A DNA stretch of 64,000 bases from Telmatobacter sp. DSM 110680 (GTDB taxonomy: Bacteria > Acidobacteriota > Terriglobia > Terriglobales > Acidobacteriaceae), in the NCBI RefSeq assembly GCF_039994875.1, contig NZ_CP121196.1:1-64000 (forward strand). The letters are read 5' to 3'. The notes under the pieces were generated by a model. It did no database searches, was not told where the DNA came from, and was given only the letters and a program-made list of their open reading frames with translations. Positions 1-7,294 of the stretch are shown here, piece after piece (position 1 is the first letter of the stretch; every line of letters starts with the position of its first letter). The position numbers and the translations under genes are program-made.

Positions 1-349
1 CTTCCATCTCATCTAGTTTCTTTTTCTGATCGTCGGTCAAGAACTCGCGCATTTGTTTGTCTGACTTCATGAACAGCTCGCCCATGGCGGCATGCCGTTG
101 CTCTGCCGTAAGGGTCTGGTCGTCGTTAATCTTCTGCGACCCGTCATGCATTTCCTGCAGGATGGGCCTCGCTTTGTCCTGCTGATCGGCAGTCAACGCG
201 AGTTTCTCGCTGATCACTTTCAAATGTTGTTCAACGGGTGCGGCGGCGATGGCATGCGTGTCGGGACTGGTTGTCGTGGTCTGCTGGGCCCCTATACTCA
301 GCGCAAACATCAACACGGTTCCTGCTGCGAGCAAGCGAATTCGAATCAT
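1..349 (-). CDS. Spy/CpxP-like periplasmic protein (3' part cut by window edge)
   Basis: The gene reads leftwards off the window, so only about 116 N-terminal residues are visible. The start is ATG with GGAGAGG a few bases upstream. Residues 1-21 form a signal peptide (basic MIRIR, then a hydrophobic stretch ending in GAQ), so the product is probably periplasmic. After it come repeated helical segments of the type LTADQQDKARPIL, LTAEQRHAAM and LTDDQKKKLDEM. This LTxxQ pattern is the hallmark of the Spy/CpxP/LTXXQ family of periplasmic chaperones and stress sensors. The gene is divergent from the TetR regulator at 518, which may control it (inference). Family assignment is moderate because the C-terminus is missing. 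Confidence 0.7.
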   Translation of the reverse strand, partial: MIRIRLLAAGTVLMFALSIGAQQTTTTSPDTHAIAAAPVEQHLKVISEKLALTADQQDKARPILQEMHDGSQKINDDQTLTAEQRHAAMGELFMKSDKQMREFLTDDQKKKLDEME

Positions 350-517
350 TGGACCTCTCCTTTTTTTCCGTCGGCGAACCGCGCGATTCAGCCTATGATT
401 CGCACTGTAGCTGTTAATTGCAGCCGCGTCGAGGGCGGACCGGCGTTGTTGAACAAAGAGGCCATATTGTCCAGAAACGCATCCACAAAGCATCCTCCGA
501 TCGTCGACAATCGCGGT

Positions 518-1093
518 GTGAAGAGAAAAGAGAAGGTGCGGAAGCCGGATTCCCGGGTGCGACGGACCCGCGATCAACTCGGCAATGCGCTGATCGAGTT
601 GATCCAGGAGAAGCCGATCAATGACGTCACCGTACAGGATGTTCTGGACCGCTCCGGTGTTGGCCGCTCCACCTTCTATCTGCACTATCGCGACAAGGAC
701 GATCTGCTCGTTAGTCAGCTTGAGATGTTTCTTGAATTCATGAGTACGGTGCTCAGCGTTCGCAAGGACAAGTCGAATCGGGTTGCGCCGGTGACGGAGA
801 TGTTTGAGCACATTGGCAACCAGAACAAGCTCTACCGCGTGCTGTCGGATTCAGGTCATCTGAAGGACTTCTTCGATCTCGCGGAGGGATACTTTGCCCG
901 TGGGATTGAGCGGCGCCTTTGTGAATCCGGGCGGTTCACGAAGATCCCTCCGCGTGAACTGGCGGCACGCGCATCGGCCCTGTCCGGGAGTCTGCTTTCA
1001 CTGTTGCGATGGTGGCTTGATCGCGGGGAAAAAGAAACACCGCAACAGATGGACGAGATGTTCCATCGCATGGTGTGGACCGGCCTGCAGTAG
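518..1093 (+). CDS. TetR/AcrR family transcriptional regulator
   Basis: A 191-residue DNA-binding repressor. The N-terminal helix-turn-helix covers about residues 12-58 and includes TVQDVLDRSGVGRSTFYLHY, a typical TetR recognition helix. The rest is the all-helical ligand and dimer domain. The start is uncertain. GTG at 518 puts the HTH at the usual distance from the N-terminus; the frame is open upstream to TTG 446 and ATG 395, but that extension has no recognisable domain and runs into the divergent promoter region. It is transcribed divergently from the Spy-like gene and lies just ahead of two unknown genes, so it may be an autoregulator or control its neighbours. The ligand is unknown. 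Confidence 0.85.
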   Translation: MKRKEKVRKPDSRVRRTRDQLGNALIELIQEKPINDVTVQDVLDRSGVGRSTFYLHYRDKDDLLVSQLEMFLEFMSTVLSVRKDKSNRVAPVTEMFEHIGNQNKLYRVLSDSGHLKDFFDLAEGYFARGIERRLCESGRFTKIPPRELAARASALSGSLLSLLRWWLDRGEKETPQQMDEMFHRMVWTGLQ

Positions 1094-1154
1094 AGGTAAA
1101 CCTGCCGACAGTTCTCTGTTTATCGTGCGCTGAACCCGCGCTATACTACGCCGC

Positions 1155-1778
1155 ATGCAGGGCAAAGGTGGCTGTCTGGGATGTTTGAGCGGTTGCCTGG
1201 TGAAGCTTGTGCTCTTCGGGATCGGCGCGTGCGCCTTCGTCTGGGTGCTGACGGTCGCGCTGAATCCCTGGGCGTTGCACATCGGCGGACGCTCTACGCC
1301 GCTGCTCTACTGGCACGGGACAGGAACGGTGATCTCGAAGGACGGCAAGACTTATCCGATGTTTGTTTCCTTCTGGCCGGGAAAACCGGGGCGGCACGGA
1401 GGCGGCCGGCGCGAAGGCAAGATCTGGAGCGCCGACCTGAAAGGCACGGGCTGGCTGTGCATCGCGCCGGGGTCGGTGGAGCGGATGGAAATGAGCGGCA
1501 CGATGTACGGCGGATATACAAGCAGCGACAACAGCCTGTTTGCCTTCCGGTTTCTGGAGTGGCGCAAGCCTTTCGCGATCAATTATCAGAATCGCGGCTT
1601 CTTCGATGTGGCTGGAACCTGGCACGGGCCGCTTCTAATATTGGATCGGCCGGATGAGCAAGGCATCAAGCTGAACACCGGACCGTTTATCGACCATGCG
1701 ACGGTGACGCTGCGCTGGAGCACGTATCCAGAATTCGAATCAGCCTGCCGAAACATGGGAAGTGGGAACGGAAAGTAG
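1155..1778 (+). CDS. hypothetical membrane-anchored protein
   Basis: I do not recognise this 207-residue protein. Residues 15-37 form a single hydrophobic segment after a Gly/Cys-rich start (GKGGCLGCLSGC), giving a likely N-in membrane anchor. The remainder is soluble, rich in Gly and aromatic residues, and predicted to lie outside the membrane. No catalytic motif is visible. It starts 61 bp after the TetR gene. A family B repeat follows its stop directly, so it is probably not co-transcribed far downstream. Confidence 0.6.
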   Translation: MQGKGGCLGCLSGCLVKLVLFGIGACAFVWVLTVALNPWALHIGGRSTPLLYWHGTGTVISKDGKTYPMFVSFWPGKPGRHGGGRREGKIWSADLKGTGWLCIAPGSVERMEMSGTMYGGYTSSDNSLFAFRFLEWRKPFAINYQNRGFFDVAGTWHGPLLILDRPDEQGIKLNTGPFIDHATVTLRWSTYPEFESACRNMGSGNGK

Positions 1779-1792
1779 ATGCGGACGCAGAG

Positions 1793-1835
1793 GTTCGTGC
1801 TTTCCCATCCTTGCCGCGCAAAGATGGGGTACCCA
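1793..1835 (+). repeat. family B hairpin repeat (variant)
   Basis: The unit begins TTCGTGCTTTCCC, has the stem CATCCTTGC / GCAAAGATG and ends GGGGTACCC. It is a slightly diverged copy of the 40-bp hairpin repeat found elsewhere in the window. A faint family A tail (GAAATGACAC) follows at about 1859. Confidence 0.75.
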
Positions 1836-1919
1836 GATTCAGAAACGAAGAACGCTCGTCGAAATGACACGGGCGCGGTTCCCAAACCTGACACACGAGA
1901 TGCACCCTTTGGAGGTCCC

Positions 1920-2636
1920 ATGCGAAAGAACAATGTTGTGATCGTCGCTTTGACTTTACTGGTTCCGATTGCCATGACTGACGCTGGCTCTCGAGCGCAG
2001 GCACAGGAAGCGAAGTCGGCTTATCCGGCGATGGCTCCGGTTGATCAGTATTTGATGGCGGACCAGAATGCTGAGATCGCGCTGGCTCGGAGTGGCGCGC
2101 CCGCTTCCGTTTCCGATGGAGCCGAAGTGATGGTTCTCGGCCGAACGGGTTTCACTACTGCGGCGAAAGGCACGAACGGTTTTCTTTGTGTCGTGGAGCG
2201 AGGATGGGGCGCGGCCACCGATGATCCGGAGTTTTGGAATCCCAAGATTCGTTCGCCTATCTGCTTCAATCCAGCGGCAGCGAGGACGTTTGCGCGGATC
2301 TTCCTGATGAAGACCAAACTGGTGCTGGCGGGAAAGTCGAAGGCGGAGGTTCTCGCGGAGACCTCGGCAGCGCTGGACAGCAAGGAACTACCCGCGCTGG
2401 AGCCTGGATCGATGTGCTACATGATGTCGAAGCAGCAGTACCTGAACGATCGCGGCGCGGCCTGGCATCCACACTTGATGTTCTTTGTTTCGGGTGACGC
2501 GGAGAAAAGCTGGGGCGCCGATGGGGAAGGTTCCCCGATTATCGCCGCGAATGACCCCGAAGAGCGGGTGACGATCATGATGGTTCCGGTGTGGAAGTGG
2601 TCGGATGGGACACCCGCGCCGGCGATGGCGCACTGA
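1920..2636 (+). CDS. hypothetical secreted protein
   Basis: A 238-residue protein with a clear signal peptide (MRKNN, hydrophobic VVIVALTLLVPIAM, Ala-rich cleavage region near GSRAQAQE at residues 25-32). ATG 1920 was chosen because TTTGGAGG lies 5 bases upstream; the longer open frame back to 1779 runs through the repeat. The mature part contains several Cys and Trp residues, with the phrase AALDSKELPALEPGSMCYMM near the middle, but no motif I can name. It is probably periplasmic or secreted. Function unknown. Confidence 0.65.
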   Translation: MRKNNVVIVALTLLVPIAMTDAGSRAQAQEAKSAYPAMAPVDQYLMADQNAEIALARSGAPASVSDGAEVMVLGRTGFTTAAKGTNGFLCVVERGWGAATDDPEFWNPKIRSPICFNPAAARTFARIFLMKTKLVLAGKSKAEVLAETSAALDSKELPALEPGSMCYMMSKQQYLNDRGAAWHPHLMFFVSGDAEKSWGADGEGSPIIAANDPEERVTIMMVPVWKWSDGTPAPAMAH

Positions 2637-2653
2637 TACACGATAAAAGCTGA

Positions 2654-2736
2654 CGCAGGCCGACTTCGCTCAGGACGACGTGGGCTGTAGTGGGTTTGTG
2701 CTTTCCCACCCACGCGATGCAAGGATGGGGCACCCG
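2654..2736 (+). repeat. degenerate family A tail plus family B hairpin repeat
   Basis: GACTTCGCTCAGGACGAC at about 2661 matches the right end of family A. It is followed by a family B copy (TTTGTGCTTTCCC ... GATGGGGCACCC). Together they fill the gap between the convergent genes ending at 2636 and 2777, where they could also act as a transcription end. Confidence 0.65.
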
Positions 2737-2776
2737 CATTTGTGAGGCCGGTCAGGGTGGGCCACCCGCGTGAGGT

Positions 2777-3343
2777 CTAGTCGGCATCTTCCGGTTCTTC
2801 CTCGGCTTGCTCTTGTGGTTGTTCTTCCTGCTCTTCCTGTTCTTCTGCTTCTTCTTCGGCGGCTTCGCGTTCTGCTTCGAGGCGGTCTTCGAGTTTTTCC
2901 ACTTTGGATCTGTAGAGCGGGAAGTTGGCGCAGAAGTCGCGGCGACGGCAGTTGACGCAGTCGGCCGGTGGCTCGCAGGTGGATTTCTCGGGGGCCAAGT
3001 TGCCGAGGCCGTCTTCTTCTTCGCAGAGTTCGCGCACGGCCTCACTGAGTTTGCCTTCGGATTTGCGGGCGAGCTTCGAAGCAATCTGAAGACCATAGAA
3101 GAACAGACCTGCATGCCGGGGATCGATGCGACGGGCGCCGAGGCCGCGGAGAACCTGATTGAGGGCGATCTGAACGCCTCCGGTGTCTTCGATGGAGGGA
3201 AACAGGAGCGGCTCGGCAGAGGTGGTGGAGACGGCTGCGAATCGGCGGGCGGTGTTGTGGAAGTAGCAGAAATGCTGATCGCGCAGGGCCGGAGATTTGC
3301 ATTTGAATCCGGTGGGCAGGATATGGCGACATTCCTTGAACAT
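2777..3343 (-). CDS. hypothetical cysteine-motif protein with acidic C-terminal tail
   Basis: 188 residues from ATG 3343, which has AGGAG at good spacing; an upstream in-frame start lacks a ribosome site. The N-terminus MFKECRHILPTGFKC with following C and H residues (CKSPALRDQHFCYFH) looks like a small zinc-binding knuckle. A second cluster, CEPPADCVNCRRRDFC, lies at about residues 115-130. The last 45 residues are almost entirely Glu, Ala and Gln, giving a strongly acidic coiled or disordered tail. Proteins of this general shape occur in Acidobacteriota, but I cannot assign a function. DNA or RNA binding through the Cys clusters is a guess. Confidence 0.6.
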   Translation of the reverse strand: MFKECRHILPTGFKCKSPALRDQHFCYFHNTARRFAAVSTTSAEPLLFPSIEDTGGVQIALNQVLRGLGARRIDPRHAGLFFYGLQIASKLARKSEGKLSEAVRELCEEEDGLGNLAPEKSTCEPPADCVNCRRRDFCANFPLYRSKVEKLEDRLEAEREAAEEEAEEQEEQEEQPQEQAEEEPEDAD

Positions 3344-3500
3344 GAAGACTCCTGTACCGTCCCCCACCTGGGAATCTGGCGGCAAATTCCTGCGCGGATT
3401 GATGTTAAGGGAGGGGTGCGGCGGCAAATTGTTCTGTGAATTAGCGATGGCCGTAGATTCCTCTGCGGATTGGACTTTTGGTCCGATCCGGAGTGAACGT

Positions 3501-3541
3501 TAGTGATTAGTGGTCAGTGATCAGTGATCAGTGGTCAGTAA
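3501..3541. repeat. family D heptamer repeat (NNCAGTG units)
   Basis: Tandem 7-bp units of the type GATCAGT and GGTCAGT, five in a row with variation in the first two bases. Further copies lie at 5731, 5940, 6078 and 50885. There are no spacers and no CRISPR architecture. Confidence 0.75.
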
Positions 3542-3734
3542 AGTGCCAGATCTGAGTTGATCGTGCAGCTTGAGTGAGACGATCGATTTGAGTCCATTGT
3601 GCACCGGGAGGGGGAAATTACCTGCAAAAGAGGGGGAAATATTTGCGGAGTGAAATGAGAAGGTTAGGGAGATTCTGGCGGCGCGGGGATTGACGCGGTT
3701 GAAGTCGGGCGTGCTCTGACATGCGAAAGAGCAG

Positions 3735-3764
3735 AAGCAGATCCTTCGACTTCGCTCAGGATGA
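3735..3764 (+). repeat. short family A repeat (core hairpin missing)
   Basis: AAGCAGATCCTTC joined directly to CTTCGCTCAGGATGA. This is the left and right ends of family A without the central hairpin. It lies in the 676-bp gap 3344-4019, which otherwise holds only the D, B and A repeats listed here and a G-rich stretch at 3607-3650. Confidence 0.75.
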
Positions 3765-3779
3765 AGTGGGCCGGGGTGG

Positions 3780-3822
3780 GTTCGTGCTTTCCCACCCTTG
3801 CTGCGCAAGGATGGGGCACCCA
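3780..3822 (+). repeat. family B hairpin repeat (canonical)
   Basis: TTCGTGCTTTCCCACCCTTG, a TGC loop, then GCAAGGATGGGGCACCC. The stem arms CCTTGC / GCAAGG pair fully. It is near-identical to the copy at 8979. Confidence 0.85.
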
Positions 3823-3864
3823 CGTCCATGAGGATTGTTCGGGTGGGCCACCCGCCGTGAATGA

Positions 3865-3910
3865 AGTTCGTGCTTTTCCTGGTCTCAGAAGCGAGACCTA
3901 GGTCACCCGC
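3865..3910 (+). repeat. family B/C hairpin repeat (GTCTC variant)
   Basis: The same outer ends as family B but with the core GGTCTCAGAAGCGAGACC. The stem GGTCTC / GAGACC replaces CCTTGC / GCAAGG. Confidence 0.75.
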
Positions 3911-3940
3911 CTGCCTGGAGATCTTCGCCATTCAACCACG

Positions 3941-4020
3941 GTGTCATCCTGAGCGGAGCGGCTTGGGGCCACGCGAACCTGCAAGGTTCGTGGGGTAAGC
4001 GGAGCGAAGGATCTGCTTTT
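3941..4020 (-). repeat. family A hairpin repeat, left arm flanking the GIY-YIG gene
   Basis: Full-length copy in minus orientation. Read on the minus strand it runs from AAAAGCAGATCC to CAGGATGACAC with the central stem CGAACCT / AGGTTCG. Its end touches the stop codon of the GIY-YIG gene at 4020. The opposite arm is at 4400-4478 in plus orientation. Confidence 0.9.
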
Positions 4021-4337
4021 TAGTTCACACGTGGAACACTCAAACGCGGATACCACGGCGCACTCAGGTCTTCCCACGTTGGATTCCCGCCTTCAATCAA
4101 AGCGATCTTCCGAGCACGCGTCCATCCCTTGATTTCCTTCTCCCGCTGGATCGCTGCGCTCACTTCGCTGAACGTTTCAAACCAGACGAGACGGTTGCAG
4201 TTGTAGCGCGCGGAGAATCCGGGATGAGTCTTCTGCTTGTGCTGGAAGATGCGGCGGCGCAGGTCTCCTGTCACGCCGGCGTAGAGCGTTCTGCTTCTGC
4301 TGGCGAGGATGTATGTGAAATAGAACCGGTCGTCCAT
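4020..4337 (-). CDS. GIY-YIG nuclease family protein
   Basis: A 105-residue single-domain nuclease-like protein. The GIY-YIG signature appears as TYI (residues 8-10) and LYAGVTGDLRRR (residues 18-29). The conserved Arg follows on the first helix and a catalytic Glu candidate lies in IQREKEIKGW (about residues 64-73). Length and layout match the small stand-alone GIY-YIG (YhbQ/UPF0213-like) group, whose biochemical role is poorly defined; homing endonucleases and UvrC share the fold. No good ribosome site is visible before ATG 4337. The gene sits alone between two inverted family A repeats, with only 1 bp between its stop and the left repeat. This suggests the repeats and the gene travel or are maintained together (inference). 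Confidence 0.9.
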   Translation of the reverse strand: MDDRFYFTYILASRSRTLYAGVTGDLRRRIFQHKQKTHPGFSARYNCNRLVWFETFSEVSAAIQREKEIKGWTRARKIALIEGGNPTWEDLSAPWYPRLSVPRVN

Positions 4338-4399
4338 AGGTGGAAGGGTAACGAAACGGTTGCGAGTGGTAGGTGTTTGCGGTCACGGGAGTCTGCGAG

Positions 4400-4478
4400 A
4401 AGCAGATCCTTCGCTCCGCTTACCCCATGAACGCTCAGGCGTTCACGGGGCCCCAAGCCGCTCCGCTCAGGATGACAC
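4400..4478 (+). repeat. family A hairpin repeat, right arm flanking the GIY-YIG gene
   Basis: Full-length copy: AAGCAGATCCTTCGCTCCGC, then TTACCCC, the central stem TGAACGC / GCGTTCA, GGGGCCCCAAGCCGCTCC and CAGGATGACAC. It is inverted relative to the copy at 3941-4020, so the two enclose 379 bp containing the GIY-YIG gene. Confidence 0.9.
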
Positions 4479-4512
4479 GGGCTGAGGTAAGTGCTGATAG
4501 GTGTGGGAGTAG

Positions 4513-5715
4513 TCAGGCCGAGACGAGGCCTTTTGCTGCTGGCACTTTCGCCAGCATCTGCTTTATGCCGCGAATGGCTTGTCTGCTGCGCTCTTCGTTT
4601 TCTATGAGGCTGAAGCGCACATGTCCGTCGCCGTAGTCGCCGAAGCCTATTCCGGGGGAGACGGCTACTTTGGCTTCTGTGAGTAACAGCTTGGAGAATT
4701 CGAGGGAGCCCAAGTGCTGGTAGGCCTCGGGGATTTTGGCCCAGACGAACATCGTCGCCTTAGGTGACGGCACTGCCCATCCGGCGCGGTTGAGGCCTTC
4801 GATTAAAACGTCGCGGCGGCGGCGGTAGTTTTCGCGGATCTCCAGGACGCAGTCTTGTGGGCCTTCCAAAGCGAGAATAGAAGCGACTTGAATTGGGGTG
4901 AAGGTGCCGTAGTCAAAATAGCTTTTCAATCTTGCGAGGGCGTTGACGAGGACGGGGTTGCCGACCATGAATCCTACGCGCCAGCCGGGCATGTTGTAGC
5001 TCTTTGACAAAGTGAAGAACTCTACGGCTACGTCTTTGGCGCCGGGGACCTGGAGGACGGAGGGCGGCTTGTATCCGTCGAATCCGAGGTCGGCGTAGGC
5101 GAGGTCGTGGATGAGGTGGAATCCATACTCGCGGGCGAGGGCGACGAGGCGGGCGAGGAATGGAAGGTCGACGCATTGCGTGGTGGGGTTCGACGGGAAG
5201 TTGACGATGAGGGCCTTGGGGCGCGGGGTCATGCGGGGGATGATGGATTCGAGTTCGGCCAGAAACTGATCGCAGTCGTGCACGGGGACGCTGACAACGT
5301 GAGCTCCGGCGATGACGGGGCCGTAGATGTGGATGGGATAGCTGGGGTTGGGCACGAGCACGGTGTCGCGCGAGTCGAGAATCGCGAGGCAGAGGTGGGC
5401 GATGCCTTCTTTGGAGCCGATGGTGACGATGGCTTCACTGGCGGGATCGAGGTCGACGTCGTAGCGCGACTTGTACCAGTTGCAGATGGCCTTGCGCAGG
5501 CGCGGAATTCCTTTTGACACGGAGTAGCGGTGGGTGACCGGCTTCTGCGCGGCCTCGATCATCTTGTCGACGATGTGCTTGGGCGTGGCTCCGTCAGGGT
5601 TGCCCATGCCGAAGTCGATGATGTCTTCGCCGCGGCGGCGGGCGTTGACCTTTAATTCTCCGGTGATGTTGAAGACGTAAGGCGGGAGGCGCTGAATGCG
5701 GCTGAACTCTTCCAT
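4513..5715 (-). CDS. alaC: alanine transaminase AlaC (class I/II PLP aminotransferase)
   Basis: A 400-residue cytoplasmic aminotransferase that makes alanine from pyruvate and glutamate. The N-terminus ([17 protein letters not shown], then [15 protein letters not shown]) and the segments [12 protein letters not shown] and [10 protein letters not shown] follow E. coli AlaC closely. The PLP lysine is in [15 protein letters not shown] at about residue 240. The C-terminus has [23 protein letters not shown] 5715 was chosen because GAGGAAG lies just upstream; the frame is open 50 residues further but that part is basic, repetitive and non-conserved. Family D repeats lie immediately upstream at 5731. 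It is monocistronic, with repeats on both sides. Related LL-diaminopimelate aminotransferases share the fold, but the match here is to the AlaC type. Confidence 0.92.
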   Translation of the reverse strand: MEEFSRIQRLPPYVFNITGELKVNARRRGEDIIDFGMGNPDGATPKHIVDKMIEAAQKPVTHRYSVSKGIPRLRKAICNWYKSRYDVDLDPASEAIVTIGSKEGIAHLCLAILDSRDTVLVPNPSYPIHIYGPVIAGAHVVSVPVHDCDQFLAELESIIPRMTPRPKALIVNFPSNPTTQCVDLPFLARLVALAREYGFHLIHDLAYADLGFDGYKPPSVLQVPGAKDVAVEFFTLSKSYNMPGWRVGFMVGNPVLVNALARLKSYFDYGTFTPIQVASILALEGPQDCVLEIRENYRRRRDVLIEGLNRAGWAVPSPKATMFVWAKIPEAYQHLGSLEFSKLLLTEAKVAVSPGIGFGDYGDGHVRFSLIENEERSRQAIRGIKQMLAKVPAAKGLVSA

Positions 5716-5730
5716 GGCTTCCTCAAGTAT

Positions 5731-5757
5731 GACAGTGGACAGTGAACAGTGGACAGG
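5731..5757. repeat. family D heptamer repeat in the alaC leader
   Basis: GACAGTGGACAGTGAACAGT and one further unit, four 7-bp units 16 bp upstream of the alaC start. It could affect the alaC leader RNA, but no stable structure is evident. Confidence 0.7.
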
Positions 5758-5939
5758 CGCGCCAAGAGCGGGGCACCTGAAGTGGAACTGCTTGTCTGGA
5801 TTGGATGAGGTGGGGCGGAGTCTAGGCGGCTGGCGCCGCCGCAACCGCCGCGAACGCCGCAGCACGAGCCGCTGCCGCGAAGAGAGTCGCGATAGGGGCG
5901 GGATGGTGGGGGTGCGGCATGGGGAGATTATAGCGGAAC

Positions 5940-6003
5940 GAGTGATCAGTGATCAGTGGTCAGTGGACAGTGGACAACAGTGGTCAGTGTTCAGTGTTCA
6001 GTA
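5940..6003. repeat. family D heptamer repeat (longest array)
   Basis: About nine units of GATCAGT, GGTCAGT, GGACAGT and GTTCAGT with one short interruption (ACAACAGT). It precedes a B/C hairpin at 6028 and another D array at 6078, forming a composite D-C-D block downstream of the alcohol dehydrogenase. Confidence 0.8.
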
Positions 6004-6027
6004 CGGAGGGAGCGTGGGCACAATATG

Positions 6028-6073
6028 GTTTCGTGCTTTCCCAGGTCTCAGATGCGAGACCTGGGGCACCCGG
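6028..6073 (+). repeat. family B/C hairpin repeat (GTCTC variant)
   Basis: TTTCGTGCTTTCCC followed by the stem CCAGGTCTC / GAGACCTGG around AGATGC, then GGCACCC. It lies between two family D arrays. Confidence 0.85.
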
Positions 6074-6077
6074 CGTT

Positions 6078-6108
6078 GTTCACTGAACACTGTTCACTTA
6101 TCACTGAC
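6078..6108. repeat. family D repeat overlapping the 3' end of the alcohol dehydrogenase gene
   Basis: TTCACTGAACACTGTTCACT followed by TATCACTGAC is the reverse-oriented heptamer array. Its right half encodes the last residues and stop codon of the gene ending at 6094. Confidence 0.75.
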
Positions 6109-7125
6109 TTTCAACACTACGCGGAATCGGGCTTTGCCGGACATCATTCTTGCGTAGGCTTCTTCGGCTTTCTCTAACGGGTAGGTTTCGATCATGGGTT
6201 TGACGCCGGTGAGGGCGCTGAACTTGAGGGTGTCTTCGGAGTCCATGCCGGTGCCGGAGGGCCAGCCGGCTACGGTGCGGCGGCCGAGGAGCAGCGGAAA
6301 GGGGTTGATGACAATGGGGCCGTCTTCTGGTGCGCCGACGACGATGAATTTGCCGGCGGGGGCGAGTCCGTCGATGACCCACTCGAGCGCTTTGGCGCTG
6401 GTGATGGTGGAGAGGATAATGTTGGCGCCGCCGATTTTCTGCAGTTCTTTCGCGGGATCTTGGGTGGTGGTGTCGATATAGAGGTGCGCGCCGAGTTGTT
6501 TGGCGAGAGGAGCCTTGTCCTGACCGCGGGCGACGGCGACGGTGCGGTATCCGGCCTTGGCGGCGTACTGGATGGCGAGGTGGCCGAGTCCGCCAATGCC
6601 GAGGATGGCTACAGTGTCTCCGGTGCGGGCGCCGGAGTTGCGAAGAGCGTTGAAGGTGGTGATGCCGGCGCAGAGCAGCGGGGCGGCATCGGCGTCGTTG
6701 AGTTCGTCGGGCATGAAGGCGAGGGCATTGGCGGGGGCGATAACGTAGTCGGCATAGCCGCCGTCGTAGTTGATGCCGCTGATGGGCTGGTTTTCGCAGA
6801 GGATGAAGTCGCCGCGTCGACAGGGTGGGCAGTAGTTGCAGTGGCCTCCGTGCCAGCCGAGGCCGACGCGCTGGCCGGGCTTGAAGAGGGGGACATCGGG
6901 GCCGACGGCGTCAACTACTCCGGCGATTTCGTGGCCGGGTGCGCGGGGGTATTCAAGGCCGGGCCAATGGCCTTCTTTGGTCAGCGAGTCGCTATGGCAG
7001 ACGCCGCAGGCGCGAACGCGGATACGGACGTGTCCGGGGCCAGGCTCGGGGAATTCTTTTTCTACGAGTTGGAACGCACCGCCGGCGGCGGCTACCTGCA
7101 TGGAACGGCCTTTTACGGTTGGCAT
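6094..7125 (-). CDS. zinc-dependent alcohol dehydrogenase (MDR superfamily)
   Basis: A 343-residue NAD(P)-linked alcohol/aldehyde oxidoreductase, cytoplasmic. The catalytic zinc site is CGVCHSDSL at about residue 42 with GHE about 20 residues later. The structural zinc is held by HCNYCPPCRRGDFILC at about residues 93-108. The Rossmann glycine motif is LGIGGLGHLAIQYA at about residue 172. The family is close to CAD/AdhA-type primary alcohol dehydrogenases. ATG 7125 begins the conserved protein; the open frame upstream to 7251 is not conserved and has no ribosome site. The last residues VSDK and the stop are supplied by a family D repeat, so the original C-terminus may have been slightly different. 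The substrate cannot be told from sequence. Confidence 0.9.
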   Translation of the reverse strand: MPTVKGRSMQVAAAGGAFQLVEKEFPEPGPGHVRIRVRACGVCHSDSLTKEGHWPGLEYPRAPGHEIAGVVDAVGPDVPLFKPGQRVGLGWHGGHCNYCPPCRRGDFILCENQPISGINYDGGYADYVIAPANALAFMPDELNDADAAPLLCAGITTFNALRNSGARTGDTVAILGIGGLGHLAIQYAAKAGYRTVAVARGQDKAPLAKQLGAHLYIDTTTQDPAKELQKIGGANIILSTITSAKALEWVIDGLAPAGKFIVVGAPEDGPIVINPFPLLLGRRTVAGWPSGTGMDSEDTLKFSALTGVKPMIETYPLEKAEEAYARMMSGKARFRVVLKVSDK

Positions 7126-7294
7126 GGGGAAGTTTTTCTCCTGCGGCTTGGATGTGAAGAAACAAGGCAGGTTACAAATTTTGTGTGAATACGTGCTGAA
7201 GGCGTAGTGCGGAAAGTGTTGCGCTGGGGGACGGACTCCAATAGTCTTCACGAACGGCGCTTAAGTTGAATTGAATTCAAGAGGACGGTTAGAG

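Noticed and set aside
3501..3541. Possible CRISPR array in the heptamer tracts
   Set aside because: Units are 7 bp, contiguous and without spacers; no cas genes.
3521..3931. 136-codon minus-strand frame
   Set aside because: It runs through D, A and B repeats and has no recognisable protein features.
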